A stretch of DNA of 64,000 nt from Candidatus Streptomyces philanthi (GTDB taxonomy: Bacteria > Actinomycetota > Actinomycetes > Streptomycetales > Streptomycetaceae), in assembly GCA_018114805.1 (NCBI GenBank), contig CP073042.1, positions 5,935,501 through 5,999,500 of the forward strand, in the 5' to 3' direction. A model generated the notes under the pieces. That model worked only from the letters and a program-made list of their open reading frames with translations, searched no databases and had not been told where the DNA came from. Position 1 is the first letter of the stretch; every line of letters begins with the position of its first letter. Of this stretch, positions 49,649 through 58,279 are shown one piece after another. A program made the position numbers and the translations under genes.

Positions 49649-50569
49649 GTGAAGATAGAAATGCCTCATCTACGGATCTTCGTGACCATCGTCAATGAAG
49701 GCAGCATGGTTCGGGCCGCACAACGGCTCGGGCTCACTCAACCCTCGATCACTCGCGCCGTGCAGGAACTCGAACAACGATTATCCGTGACCCTGCTCAT
49801 ACGTGCGGGCCGGGGCGCAGCACCGACCGCCGTCGGCCGAAGATTCGCCGATACCGCCCGCCAACTCCTGAAGGCGTTCGACAGCGCTCTCGACGCACCT
49901 GGGCAAACTCCGCCCTTGCGCATCGCCTACGCCTGGTCCGGATTGATCCCAGCGATGGAAACGCTCCTGCGTACCTGGCGCGCGCAGCACCCGCACCAGG
50001 ACATCGAACTCGCCCGCATGCCGACTCCACTCATGGCACTCGATACAGCCATCGCCGATCTGGCGCTCGTGCGTGAGTGGACGGCGAACCCACGCTACAA
50101 AGATCTCCGCATCAATCGCGAGCCTCGCGTCCTCGCGGTCAGCGCCGCCGATCCGCTGGCCACCAGGGAAGCGGTGTCCTTCGCGGACCTCGCCTCCTAT
50201 GGTCTGGTCCGCACCAGCCACGGCAGCACCACGCCGCATCATCTCTGGGGCCATCCACACAACAACGTGCGCGACCGAATCGCCAAGGATGCCGAGGACT
50301 GCATCATCACCATCGCCACGACGCAGGCGGTCTTCGCGATCACCCCGGCGTCCACCGCCGCCTTCTACCAGCATCCCGCCGCCGTCTACATACCCTTGCG
50401 GCAGGCTCCGGCGGTGGTTTCGTCCTTGATCTGGTGCGCGAGCAGTCGCCCCGAAGTTGATGCGTTCGTCGACCACGCCCGGCGCACCCTTTGCCCGGTG
50501 ACCGAAACAATCAGCGCATCGCCCACTCCACGCGCGGAAGCTTTGATGCATCGACCGGTGTGCTGCTGA
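49649..50569 (+). CDS. LysR-family transcriptional regulator of the cluster
   Basis: 306 residues from GTG 49649. The N-terminal winged helix is MPHLRIFVTIVNEGSMVRAA, then RLGLTQPSITRAVQELEQRL. The effector-binding domain has LRIAYAWSGLIPAMETLL, ELARMPTPLMALDTAIADLA and LASYGLVRTSHGSTTPH. A TTA codon lies in the recognition-helix region (49781), so in a Streptomyces its synthesis would depend on bldA. It shares the lower GC of the cluster and is a good candidate for its pathway-specific activator. No clear T-N11-A box was found near the cluster promoter, so the target is inferred. Confidence 0.88.
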   Translation: MKIEMPHLRIFVTIVNEGSMVRAAQRLGLTQPSITRAVQELEQRLSVTLLIRAGRGAAPTAVGRRFADTARQLLKAFDSALDAPGQTPPLRIAYAWSGLIPAMETLLRTWRAQHPHQDIELARMPTPLMALDTAIADLALVREWTANPRYKDLRINREPRVLAVSAADPLATREAVSFADLASYGLVRTSHGSTTPHHLWGHPHNNVRDRIAKDAEDCIITIATTQAVFAITPASTAAFYQHPAAVYIPLRQAPAVVSSLIWCASSRPEVDAFVDHARRTLCPVTETISASPTPRAEALMHRPVCC

Positions 50570-51135
50570 CGGAACCGTACGATAACGCCGGTACTTTCTG
50601 CTGGAATCTGAAACCCTCGTCGACCCTTGGTGGCGGTCTTGGCGTAGTTTGGGGGTTTGCTGATCTGGGGCGCGAGGACTACCGGTCTGCCCGGCCTTCC
50701 CTTGTCCTGTCCGGGGGTTGTGCGGGCTGTTTATGCTGTTTGGGTGGCTGGAAGACGGTGCCCAGTACGACCGTCCGCCACCTGGCCGACCAAAACGGCC
50801 TGAGTGAAGCGGCGCGGGGGGCCCTGCGCACGGGACGCGAGGTGTGCCGCGTGCGCAGGACTGCAGCTTCACGTCACCGCCCTGCCCGACCTGCACCACA
50901 CGCTGCTTGCCGCAGCGGTGACACTCGGCGCCAACGGCGCGTCCCCGGCCGAGCGCAAGGCGTACCGGATCCACGCGGACCGGCTGAACAACGCCGTGGT
51001 GTCCGCTGTGCCGTGGCGGAGGACATCCCGTCAATGAGGTTGATTTCGAAGAGTCCTTTCCGTGCGTACGGATCGCCGGACCCGTGAGCGCTCCACTGGG
51101 TTCTGCTCCCGGGTCTCCGTCAGGGTAGCGGCGGT
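50570..51135. other. Gap between LysR and MFS genes
   Basis: No gene firmly supported. A stretch near 50880-51037 reads LHVTALPDLHHTLLAAAVTL and ASPAERKAYRIHADRLNNAV, protein-like but in a frame with no clear start; it may be a decayed small gene. Composition is closer to the GC-rich flank. Confidence 0.35.
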
Positions 51136-52341
51136 TTAGTGGCGGCCGAGCTCTCCCTTGGTGAACCCGTACTGGTGTGCCGCGAGCACAGTGGCGAGTG
51201 CGGGGACGAGCAGTGCGAGCGTGACCCAACTCAGCCAGGACGCATTCAATCCGCTGAGGACGAGGCCTCCGATGATGCCGCCACCGGCGATTCCGACGTT
51301 CCATCCGGTGGTGAGGAGTGCTTGGGCGACATCGCCGGCGTCGCCTGCTGCTTCGGCGACCGCGCTCTGCAACAGGGTGGAGGTGCCGCCGAACGCGAGC
51401 CCCCAGAGCGCCACGCTGGCGTAGACGAGCGCAGGCACGCCGGAGAAGACGCCGAGCAGCAGCCGCACGTCGCGAACAGCACACACGCGAGGATCATGAG
51501 GAGGCGCAGGCGCTGATGGACGAGCGCTCCGGCTATCCAGATGCTCACCAGCGACACCAGGCCGAAGGTGAGCAGCACGGCGTCGACTTGACCTGCCATG
51601 TCGAGCGGCTTGACGAACGAGGCGATGTAGGTGTAGAGGGTGCTGTGCGCGAGCACGAACGTGAGGGTCACGAAGAGGACGGGCGCTACGCCGGGAATGC
51701 GAAGGGTACGGGTGAGCGGGAGCCGTGAACCCTTCGGCTGTCCGGGGAAGTTCGGCACCGCCGCGATGACCCACACGATCAACGCGAGCGTGAGGACGGT
51801 CATGATCCCGAACGCGTATCGCCACTCGACGAGCTTGGCCAGAAACGCCGCAGCGGGAACTCCGACGGACAGGGCGACGATTGCGCCTCCCATCGCGATC
51901 GCCATTGCCTTTCCGTGCTGATGTGAGGGAACCATCCGTACCGCGTACCCGGCCAACAGCGCCCAGAGCAACCCGCCGACGATGCCGCCGAGACCCCGGG
52001 CGGCCAGCGTAAGCGCGAAGTTATCGTAGAGCCCGGTGACGGTGTTGGCGATCGCGAGCCCTGAGATCGCTACCAGCAGAAGGTGTCGGCGCGGCCAGCC
52101 GATCGTCACCTTGGTGAGCGGGATCGCGGCGAGGATCGCCCCGATCGCGAAGACGGTGACGCTCTGCCCGGCAGTGCTCTCGCTGACACCCAGGTCCCGA
52201 CTCATCTCGGAGAAGCACACCGGCGGGCATCGTCTCGGTCAGGAGCGTAATGAACCCGGTGGTGGCCAAAGCCAGAAGACCCGCCAGCGGGAGCCGGGCG
52301 TTCGTTATCGGGAGAGATGGCAGAGTCTCTGATTGTGTCAT
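51136..52341 (-). pseudogene. MFS efflux transporter, DHA1/AraJ type (two frameshifts)
   Basis: Starts ATG 52341 (MTQSETLPSLPITNARLPLA, then GLLALATTGFITLLTETMPAG). After a frame change near 52215 it continues through typical 12-TM helices (VTVFAIGAILAAIPLTKVT, ARGLGGIVGGLLWALLAGYA, MGGAIVALSVGVPAAAFLA). After another near 51475 it ends GVFSGVPALVYASVALWGLA, QALLTTGWNVGIAGGGIIGG, FTKGELGRH. About 400 residues. AraJ-type pumps export sugars, chloramphenicol-like drugs or pathway products. It is divergent from a MerR gene with a MerR-like operator between them, so it is probably a product- or drug-induced pump. Confidence 0.82.
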
Positions 52342-52359
52342 GGCCTTATGATCGAAGGG

Positions 52360-52380
52360 TGACATTAGTGTGAGGGTCAA
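52360..52380 (-). promoter_or_regulatory. MerR-type operator / -35 region of the MFS gene
   Basis: On the minus strand TTGACCCTCACACTAATGTCA fits the sequence pattern seen upstream of MerR-controlled MFS genes: a TTGACC -35 box running into an imperfect TCACA-CTAA-TGTCA dyad. It lies 20-40 bases before the MFS start codon. Confidence 0.5.
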
Positions 52381-52433
52381 ATCAGTGCGCGCTGAGTCAC
52401 ACAGCGCCAGCCACAGAGGGCGAGGAGAGGGAT

Positions 52434-52805
52434 ATGCGGATCGGTGAGTTATCGACGCGCACGCGGACTCCGGTGAGGTTGCTGCGCTACTACGAGGAGC
52501 AGGAACTGATTGCGTCGGATCGATTGCCCAACGGGTACCGGGACTATGAGGAGTACGTCGTCGACCGGGTTCTCCAGGTGCGAGGCCTGCTCGACGCAGG
52601 GCTGCCCACACGGATCATCAAGCAGATCCTGCCCTGCCTGGACACCCCACGCGCGATCCACCTGCCCTACGTCACGCCAGACATGATCGCGACGCTCGAA
52701 CGTGAACGCGATCGCATGGCCGAGAAGATCGAATGCCTCACCAAGAACCACCAAGCCATCACCGACTACCTCGACGCCGTACGCATCGATATCCGAGCCT
52801 CTTAG
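52434..52805 (+). CDS. MerR-family transcriptional regulator
   Basis: 123 residues. The N-terminal HTH reads MRIGELSTRTRTPVRLLRYY, then NGYRDYEEYVVDRVLQVRGL; a dimerisation coiled coil follows (IATLERERDRMAEKIECLTK). No Cys-rich metal-binding tail is visible, so it more likely senses an organic compound. It is divergent from the MFS pump and probably activates it through the spacer-distorting operator between them. A TTA codon lies at residue 6 (52449). ATG 52434 is fixed by the conserved start. Confidence 0.9.
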   Translation: MRIGELSTRTRTPVRLLRYYEEQELIASDRLPNGYRDYEEYVVDRVLQVRGLLDAGLPTRIIKQILPCLDTPRAIHLPYVTPDMIATLERERDRMAEKIECLTKNHQAITDYLDAVRIDIRAS

Positions 52806-52849
52806 TGGGCGTCTGAGAAGCCCGTTCAGGGCTCGCGACTTGATAGTTC

Positions 52850-53170
52850 CCGCACGCCGGGGAGGTGGGGACGGCTGGCCGACGTACGCCACGCTGGGCG
52901 GCTGGGACCCTGACAGTCCGGCCCGGCTGGTCGTCGCCACCACCGCCCCGGGCACCCTGCCTGACAAGGCCACTTGGTACCTGGCCGCCAACGTGCCCCG
53001 TCCGGGCGGCCCCGCCACCCGGCCAGAGAAGGGGAGCAACCCCGTCCCGCCAGAACCAACCTCCCTGTCGGCCCAGGGCGTTACGCGCGGTCCGCTCCTG
53101 GCTCACTCCAGCCATCGCGCGGCGGCGCTGGTGGGACGCCTGGTCCGCCCGTATCCCTCACCCCGTCTAG
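52850..53170 (+). pseudogene. IS701-type transposase C-terminal remnant
   Basis: One frame reads GWPTYATLGGWDPDSPARLV, then TTAPGTLPDKATWYLAANVP; after a frame change the end is ALRAVRSWLTPAIARRRWW, DAWSARIPHPV. This is the closing part of IS701/IS4-like DDE transposases (TPGTLPEKATWYLATNLPRP). The catalytic middle and N-terminus are missing. It sits at the right boundary of the low-GC cluster. Confidence 0.72.
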
Positions 53171-53193
53171 CCCGTGTGCGCTACCTCAGCCCG

Positions 53194-54015
53194 TCATGGG
53201 GCGTCCAGGAAGTTCAGACGGCTCGTCGCGGTGGTCCGCCCGTGCCGGTCCCGCGCGCGGGCGGTCATGGCACCGTCGTGGTCGACGGCGGCCGAGATGA
53301 CCAGGCCCTGGCCGAGGATCAGCGGGGCGACCAGCCGGTAGTCGAACCGTGTCCCGGCCGGGGTACCGGCGGTCCGCCGCGCCTCCTGACTCATCAGCAG
53401 CGCTTGCAGGGGCCCGTGGACGGCGAGGTCGGGGTAGTCCTCCTCGTCACGGCAGTAGTCCACGTCGTAGTGGATCCGCTGGGAGTTGTAGGTCAGCGCG
53501 GAGAACCGGAACAGGTAGGCCTGGTCGAGGCCGATCTCGGTGCCGAGGATATCGGCGTCAGGCTGACCGGTCCCCACGGGGAAGGCGGTGGCCAGGCGGG
53601 TGGGCTCCCGGTAGATGATCTCGACCTCGTCGGTGACGGCGACCCGTCCACGCTGCGCGATGGTGCGGCGGGTGGTGACGATGGTCATCGGTCCCGACCG
53701 CCCGTTCCGCTCACGCGACCCGACGACCTCGTGGGCCGAGTCGGCTTCCTCGCCCAGGAGCAGCGGGCGGTGCGATGTGACCTGGCCGCCGGCGTACATG
53801 CGCCGAAACCCCTCACGGGGCGGGCTCGGAATCCCGTGCCTGTCGTGGCCTTCGGGGCCGAGGTCGGCATGGAGAGCCCGCTCCAGGAAGTAGATCCAGT
53901 GCCACAGGGGTGGCAGCTGCCACCCGGGACCGATGGCGTCGGTCGGCAGGTCGAGGAGTGCGGCCAGCGCGATGGCCGGGCCGGGCACGAGGAACTCGGT
54001 GGTCGTGGTGTTCAT
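53194..54015 (-). CDS. FAS1-like dehydratase / MaoC-type hydratase (HTD2/mesaconyl-CoA hydratase-like)
   Basis: 273 residues from ATG 54015. The double hot-dog layout is seen as GPAIALAALLDLPTDAIGPG, LPPLWHWIYFLERALHADLG, RMYAGGQVTSHRPLLLGEEA and a second half with QAYLFRFSALTYNSQRIHYD and YPDLAVHGPLQALLMSQEAR. The catalytic R/H pair of the MaoC second domain is plausible in NSQRIHYDVDY and VHGPLQA. Such enzymes hydrate or dehydrate acyl-CoA or acyl-ACP, as mesaconyl-C4-CoA hydratase does. The start lies 2 bases after the stop of the upstream FMN oxidase, so they are one operon; a 2-hydroxy acid pathway is a reasonable inference. Confidence 0.82.
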   Translation of the reverse strand: MNTTTTEFLVPGPAIALAALLDLPTDAIGPGWQLPPLWHWIYFLERALHADLGPEGHDRHGIPSPPREGFRRMYAGGQVTSHRPLLLGEEADSAHEVVGSRERNGRSGPMTIVTTRRTIAQRGRVAVTDEVEIIYREPTRLATAFPVGTGQPDADILGTEIGLDQAYLFRFSALTYNSQRIHYDVDYCRDEEDYPDLAVHGPLQALLMSQEARRTAGTPAGTRFDYRLVAPLILGQGLVISAAVDHDGAMTARARDRHGRTTATSRLNFLDAP

Positions 54016-54017
54016 GC

Positions 54018-55021
54018 TCAGCCCGTCACGAACGGATCGCGGGTCCGGCCGCTGAGCTGGGCCCAGCCCCACAGGACCGGACGGCCCACAAACGCAGCGT
54101 CGGCCCCCAGGCGCAGTGCCTTCGCGATGTCGGCCCCGTGGCGGATGGAGCCGTCGAGGATGAGTTGGCAGCGTCCGGCGACGGCGTCGGCGATCTCGCG
54201 CAGGCCGTCGGGCGCGGGCGTCGCGAAATCGAGTTGTCGGCCGCCGTGATTGGAGATGACGAGAGCGTCAACGCCTTATTTCACGGCGAGTTCGGCGTCC
54301 TCGGCGGTGAGTACGCCTTTCAGGACCAGTGGCAGTTCGGTGCGTTCCCTGAGCCAGGCCAGGTCCTTCCAGGTAATCGAGGAGTCGAACTGTTCCCGGG
54401 CGTGGCGCGCGATGGCGGCCTCGCCCGCGGCGGCGCTGTGGGTGGCCGTCATGACGGTGGGGTCGATGTTCGCCGCGCGGACGCCGTCCGGCAGGGCGAA
54501 GCCGTTGCGCACGTCGCGCGGGCGGTAGGCGATCCCGGGCGCATCGACGGTGAGGACGAGCGCGCGGTACCCGGCCCGCTCGGCCCGCCGGATCAGGTCG
54601 AGCATCGGCTCCCGCTGTCGCAGCCAGTAGAGCTGGAGCCACAGCGGGCCACCGGCCACCGCGGCGATCTCCTCCAGAGTGCGGCTCGCGAACATGCTGA
54701 CCGTCAGGAGCGTGCCTGACGCGCCGGCCCCCCTGCCGCGGCCAACTCGGCCTCTCTGTAAGCCAGTTGGTGGTAGGCCATGGGGGCGATGCCCAGCGGC
54801 GCCGGCAGTGGCGAGCCCAGGAGCGAGGTGTCGGGGCGGCAGCGGGAGACGTCGACGAGGCACCTCGGGCGCAGCGTGAGCCGGTCGAGCGCGGCACGGC
54901 TGGTGGCCAGCATCGACTCGGTCCCGCTGCCGCCGGCGAGGAAGTCCCATACGGGTCGCGGTAATCGCTCCCTGGCTGCGGTCTCGTGGTCGTAGAGCGT
55001 CGACTCCACTGGCGCATCCAC
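54018..55021 (-). pseudogene. FMN-dependent alpha-hydroxy-acid oxidase/dehydrogenase, disrupted
   Basis: Begins ATG 55021: LYDHETAARERLPRPVWDFL, then LTLRPRCLVDVSRCRPDTSL and APLGIAPMAYHQLAYREAEL. The frame changes near 54725 and continues LLTVSMFASRTLEEIAAVAG, LQLYWLRQREPMLDLIRRAE, RALVLTVDAPGIAYRPRDVR and SITWKDLAWLRERTELPLVL. A TAA at 54274 then replaces the expected Tyr before GVDALVISNHGGRQLD, the SNHGGRQLD FMN motif with the catalytic His. The family oxidises lactate, glycolate or mandelate-type acids using FMN. About 334 residues. It is followed immediately by the dehydratase gene. Confidence 0.82.
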
Positions 55022-55105
55022 CCGCCGTCACTCGCTTCGCGTGCTTCGACCCTGTACGCCAACTAACCGCACGTGCGTACACTAACCGAACTCTCCCACA
55101 TGTCC

Positions 55106-55117
55106 GCACGGTCGTCC
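55106..55117. promoter_or_regulatory. Repeated TetR-type operator, copy 6
   Basis: GCACGGTCGTCC lies 69 bases before the start of the second TetR gene. A separate palindrome CGCACGTGCG (55068-55077) and two copies of ACTAACCG (55062, 55081) lie just upstream. Confidence 0.6.
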
Positions 55118-55185
55118 ACTTAGTCGGGTGGACGCTCGGCGAGACGCGGCGGCAGCCCCGGTGGGAGGCATCGAGGAGGTTTCCC

Positions 55186-55830
55186 TTGACGACGACGTAC
55201 CCGGACGGACGGATCGAACGCGGCAACCAGACGCGGCGGTTGGTCCTCGAACGAGCCGTCAACATCGCATCGGTCGAAGTGTTTGGAGGGGCTCTCACTC
55301 GGCCGGCTCGCCGGCGAGCTCCAGCTCAGCAAGAGCGGCGTGTTCGCCCTGTTCGGCTCGAAGGAGGAGCTGCAACTGGCCACCGTGCGCACCGCGATCA
55401 AGATCTACGTCGAGCACGTGGTGCGGCCGGCGCGCGATCTGCCCCCGGCATCGGCCAGATATGGCGCCTGTGCGCCAACTGGCTCACCTACTCCGAACAG
55501 CGCGTCTTTCCCGGCGGCTGCTTCTTCTACTCGGTCTCGGCCGAGTACGACGCGCGCGAGGGCAAGGTGCGCGACGCGGTCACCGCGGCGCACGGCAACT
55601 GGTTCTCCCTCCTTGAGGGAGTCATCGCCGACGCCCGACAGGTCGGCGAGGTGCGCACGGACACCGACATCCCCCAACTCGCCTTCGAACTGGTCGCCCT
55701 GCTGGAGACGGCCAACGCCGAATCCGTCCTGCACCACAACTTCACCTGCTACCAACGGGCGACCAACGGTATCCGCAACCGCCTGCTCGGCGTCGCCACC
55801 GACCCGGCGCTCCTCCCCGACACACCCTGA
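55186..55830 (+). pseudogene. TetR/AcrR-family regulator (paralogue 2), compensating frameshifts
   Basis: TTG 55186 follows AGGAGG: MTTTYPDGRIERGNQTRRLV. The frame shifts near 55283 into EGLSLGRLAGELQLSKSGVF and ALFGSKEELQLATVRTAIKI, then back near 55440 to WRLCANWLTYSEQRVFPGG and QLAFELVALLETANAESVLH. It ends TDPALLPDTP at 55830. Over 210 residues it parallels the TetR at 33089 almost segment for segment, including the HTH core SKSGVFALFGSKE. It probably binds the same 12-bp operator. The two breaks restore the frame, so they may be sequence errors. Confidence 0.82.
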
Positions 55831-55879
55831 CGCGACCCGCGACCCGCGACCCGGGCCGCGGCCACGACACGGAGAAACC

Positions 55880-56830
55880 ATGCCCCTTGAACCACACACG
55901 CAGGCCCTGTACGACCGGCGCGCCGCGCGGGACGTCCGCCCTCTGTACGCCATGACGCTGGCCGAGGCCAGGGCGGCCGATCTGGCCGCCATCCAGGCCG
56001 AGGCGGGCGAGCCCGAGCCGGTCGAGCGGGTCGTCGACGCCTGCTTGGCGGGGCCGGCGGGCGCACTGCCCGTGCGCGTCTACCGCCCGGCGGGCGAGGG
56101 GCCGTTGCCGGTACTCGTCTACTTCTTCGGCGGCGGCTGGACGCTGGGCTCCCTGGAGACCAGCGACGCCATCTGTCGAAGCCTGGCCAACGCGGCGGGC
56201 TGCCTCACCGTCGCCGTCGGCTACCGGCTCGCGCCCGAGCACCCGTTCCCGGCGGCCCCGCACGTCTGCTTCGCCGGCCTGCGCTGGGCCGCCGAACACG
56301 CCCCCGGCTTCGGCGGCGACCCGAGCCGGCTGGCCGTCGCCGGCGACAGCGCGGGCGGCAACCTGGCCGCCGCCGTGACCCTGCTGGCCCGCGACGCCGG
56401 CGGCCCCGACCTGCGGGCCCAGGTGCTCGTGTACCCGAACACCGACTACCGCGCCGACACCCCGTCCCGGCGCGAGATCACCGATCCGCTGCTCTTCAAC
56501 GACAAGTCGGTGCGGTGGTACTGGGACAACTACCTGCCAACCGCCGAGGACGGAGACGACCCGCTGGCCTCCCCGCTCCGCGCGGCCGACCACGGCGGAC
56601 TGCCCACCGCGCTGGTGATCACCGCCGAGTACGACCCGCTGCGCGACGAGGGCGAGGAGTACGCCGCGCGGCTGCGGGAGCACGGGGTGAGCACCGAGGC
56701 CGTCCGCTACCCCGGCGTCACGCACGGCTTCTTCGCCATGGCCGGCACCGTTCCCGCCGGCCGGCACGCCCTCGACCGGGTGGCCGCGTACCTGCGCACC
56801 GCCCTCGCCGACCCCGCGACTAAGGACTGA
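55880..56830 (+). CDS. Alpha/beta hydrolase, HSL-type esterase
   Basis: 316 residues from ATG 55880 (GGAGAAACC before it). Hormone-sensitive-lipase family motifs are VLVYFFGGGWTLGSLETSD (oxyanion HGGG, here F-G-G-G), VAVGYRLAPEHPFPAAPHV, the nucleophile in AVAGDSAGGNLAAAVTLL, the acid in ITAEYDPLRDEGEEYAARL and the His in GVTHGFFAMAG. It hydrolyses short acyl esters in the cytoplasm. The usual leading His of HGGG is replaced by Phe, which may alter activity. It follows the TetR gene by 50 bases and ends 3 bases before the aminotransferase start, so these form one operon. Confidence 0.92.
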   Translation: MPLEPHTQALYDRRAARDVRPLYAMTLAEARAADLAAIQAEAGEPEPVERVVDACLAGPAGALPVRVYRPAGEGPLPVLVYFFGGGWTLGSLETSDAICRSLANAAGCLTVAVGYRLAPEHPFPAAPHVCFAGLRWAAEHAPGFGGDPSRLAVAGDSAGGNLAAAVTLLARDAGGPDLRAQVLVYPNTDYRADTPSRREITDPLLFNDKSVRWYWDNYLPTAEDGDDPLASPLRAADHGGLPTALVITAEYDPLRDEGEEYAARLREHGVSTEAVRYPGVTHGFFAMAGTVPAGRHALDRVAAYLRTALADPATKD

Positions 56831-56833
56831 ACC

Positions 56834-58169
56834 GTGACCGAATCCAGCGCGCCCGCTGCGTACTCCCAGCCGCTGGCCATGGCGACCTGCACGCCTCGCT
56901 CACCGACCCGCTGCTCGACGCGATGAACTTCCTGAACGAGGTCGTCGCCCGCTTCCCCGACGCGCTGTCCTTCGCCCCCGGCCGACCGGCCGAGGGCACG
57001 TTCGAGGTCGAGGACCTGCCGCGTTACCTGCGCTCCTACACCGACTACCTGGAGCGCGAACTGGTCTGGTCCCGCGAGCGGGTGCGCACCCAACTCTTCC
57101 AGTACGGGCGCACCAACGGCCTGATCCACGACCTGATCGCCCGCACCCTGGCCAACGACGAGGGCATCCACGTGAGCCCGGAGTCGGTGGTGGTGACGAC
57201 CGGCTGCCAGGAGGCGATGCTCATCACCCTGCGGGCCCTGTTCGTCCGGCCCGGCGACATCCTGCTCGTCAGCTCGCCCTGCTACGTCGGTGTCACCGGC
57301 GCGGCCCGGTTGCTCGACATCGCGGTCGAACCCGTCCCGGAGGGCGCGCACGGCCCCGACCCTGACGAGGTGCTGGCCGCCGTGCGCCGCACCCGGGCGG
57401 CGGGCCGGCGTCCGCGTGCCCTGTACGTCGTGCCGGACTTCGCCAACCCGTCGGGCGCGAGCATGACCGTCGAGGCCCGCGACCGGCTCCTCGCGGTGGC
57501 GGCCCAGGAGGACCTGCTGATCCTGGAGGACGACCCGTACGGCTTCTTCGTGCGCGCGAGCTCGGCCCGGCCCACGCTCAAGGCCCTGGACCGGCAGCGG
57601 CGGGTGCTGCACCTCGGCTCGTTCGCCAAGACCGCGCTGCCCGGCGCGCGGGTCGGGTACGTCGTCGCCGACCAGGAGGTCATCGACCCCACGGGGCGGC
57701 GCTCGCTGCTCGCCGACGAACTGTCCAAGATCAAGAGCATGACCACCGTCAACACCTCGGCCGTCAGTCAGGCGGTCATCGGCGGGTTGCTCGTGGAGTC
57801 GGGCTGTCGGCTGCGGGAGGCCAACGCCGAGTCCATCCCCCACTACCGAACCAACTTGTCCACGGTCCTCGAAGAGTTGGCGCGGCACTTCCCGGCCGAG
57901 CGGCGGCGGGCGCTGGGCGTGCGGTGGAACGAGCCGGCGGGCGGCTTCTTCCTCGTCGTGGAGTGCCGTTCGTCGCGGACGCCAAGGCGCTAGAGCGGTC
58001 GGCGCGCCACTTCGGCGTGCTGTGGACGCCGATGGCCGACTTCTTCCTCCACGGCGGTGGCGAGCACCAACTACGCCTGTCGTGCAGCGCTTTGAGCCGG
58101 GAGGAGATCGTCGAGGGGGTGCGCCGGCTGGCCCGGTTCATCGAGGCGCAGGTGGCGGCGGACGTGTAA
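56834..58169 (+). pseudogene. PLP-dependent aminotransferase, class I/II (two frameshifts)
   Basis: GTG 56834 opens the gene; the frame changes near 56880 into SLTDPLLDAMNFLNEVVARF and later near 57965. Fold-type-I motifs are YGRTNGLIHDLIARTLANDE, VVVTTGCQEAMLITLRALF, YVVPDFANPSGASMTVEARD and the PLP lysine in LGSFAKTALPGARVGYVV. The last part is VPFVADAKALERSARHFGVL and HQLRLSCSALSREEIVEGVR. It resembles MocR-like, 2-aminoadipate or valine-pyruvate aminotransferases but has no DNA-binding domain. It transfers an amino group to a keto acid; the substrate is unknown. About 444 residues. Confidence 0.82.
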
Positions 58170-58229
58170 CGCGGCGGCGGGGGCCCGGCCGGTGGTGGGC
58201 CGTACCGTTTGTCTCCCCCATAATTAAGC

Positions 58230-58241
58230 GTACGGTCGTGC
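58230..58241. promoter_or_regulatory. Repeated TetR-type operator, copy 7
   Basis: GTACGGTCGTGC, preceded by TAATTAAGC and followed by TATTGT, lies 38-50 bases before the TIGR03086-type gene. Confidence 0.6.
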
Positions 58242-58279
58242 TATTGTCTCGGAGGTAACCGCTCGCCCAAGGGGGCAGG

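Noticed and set aside
6682..54276. Reassignment of TAA/TAG to Tyr in this organism
   Set aside because: Intact genes here end normally with TAA or TAG (for example the lectin at 4669, GAPDH at 31302, EPT2 at 42521), so genetic-code change is not supported.
55068..55077. CGCACGTGCG as an eighth copy of the TetR operator
   Set aside because: Its centre is CACGTG, not CGRTCG, so it does not fit the 12-bp consensus; it may bind another regulator.
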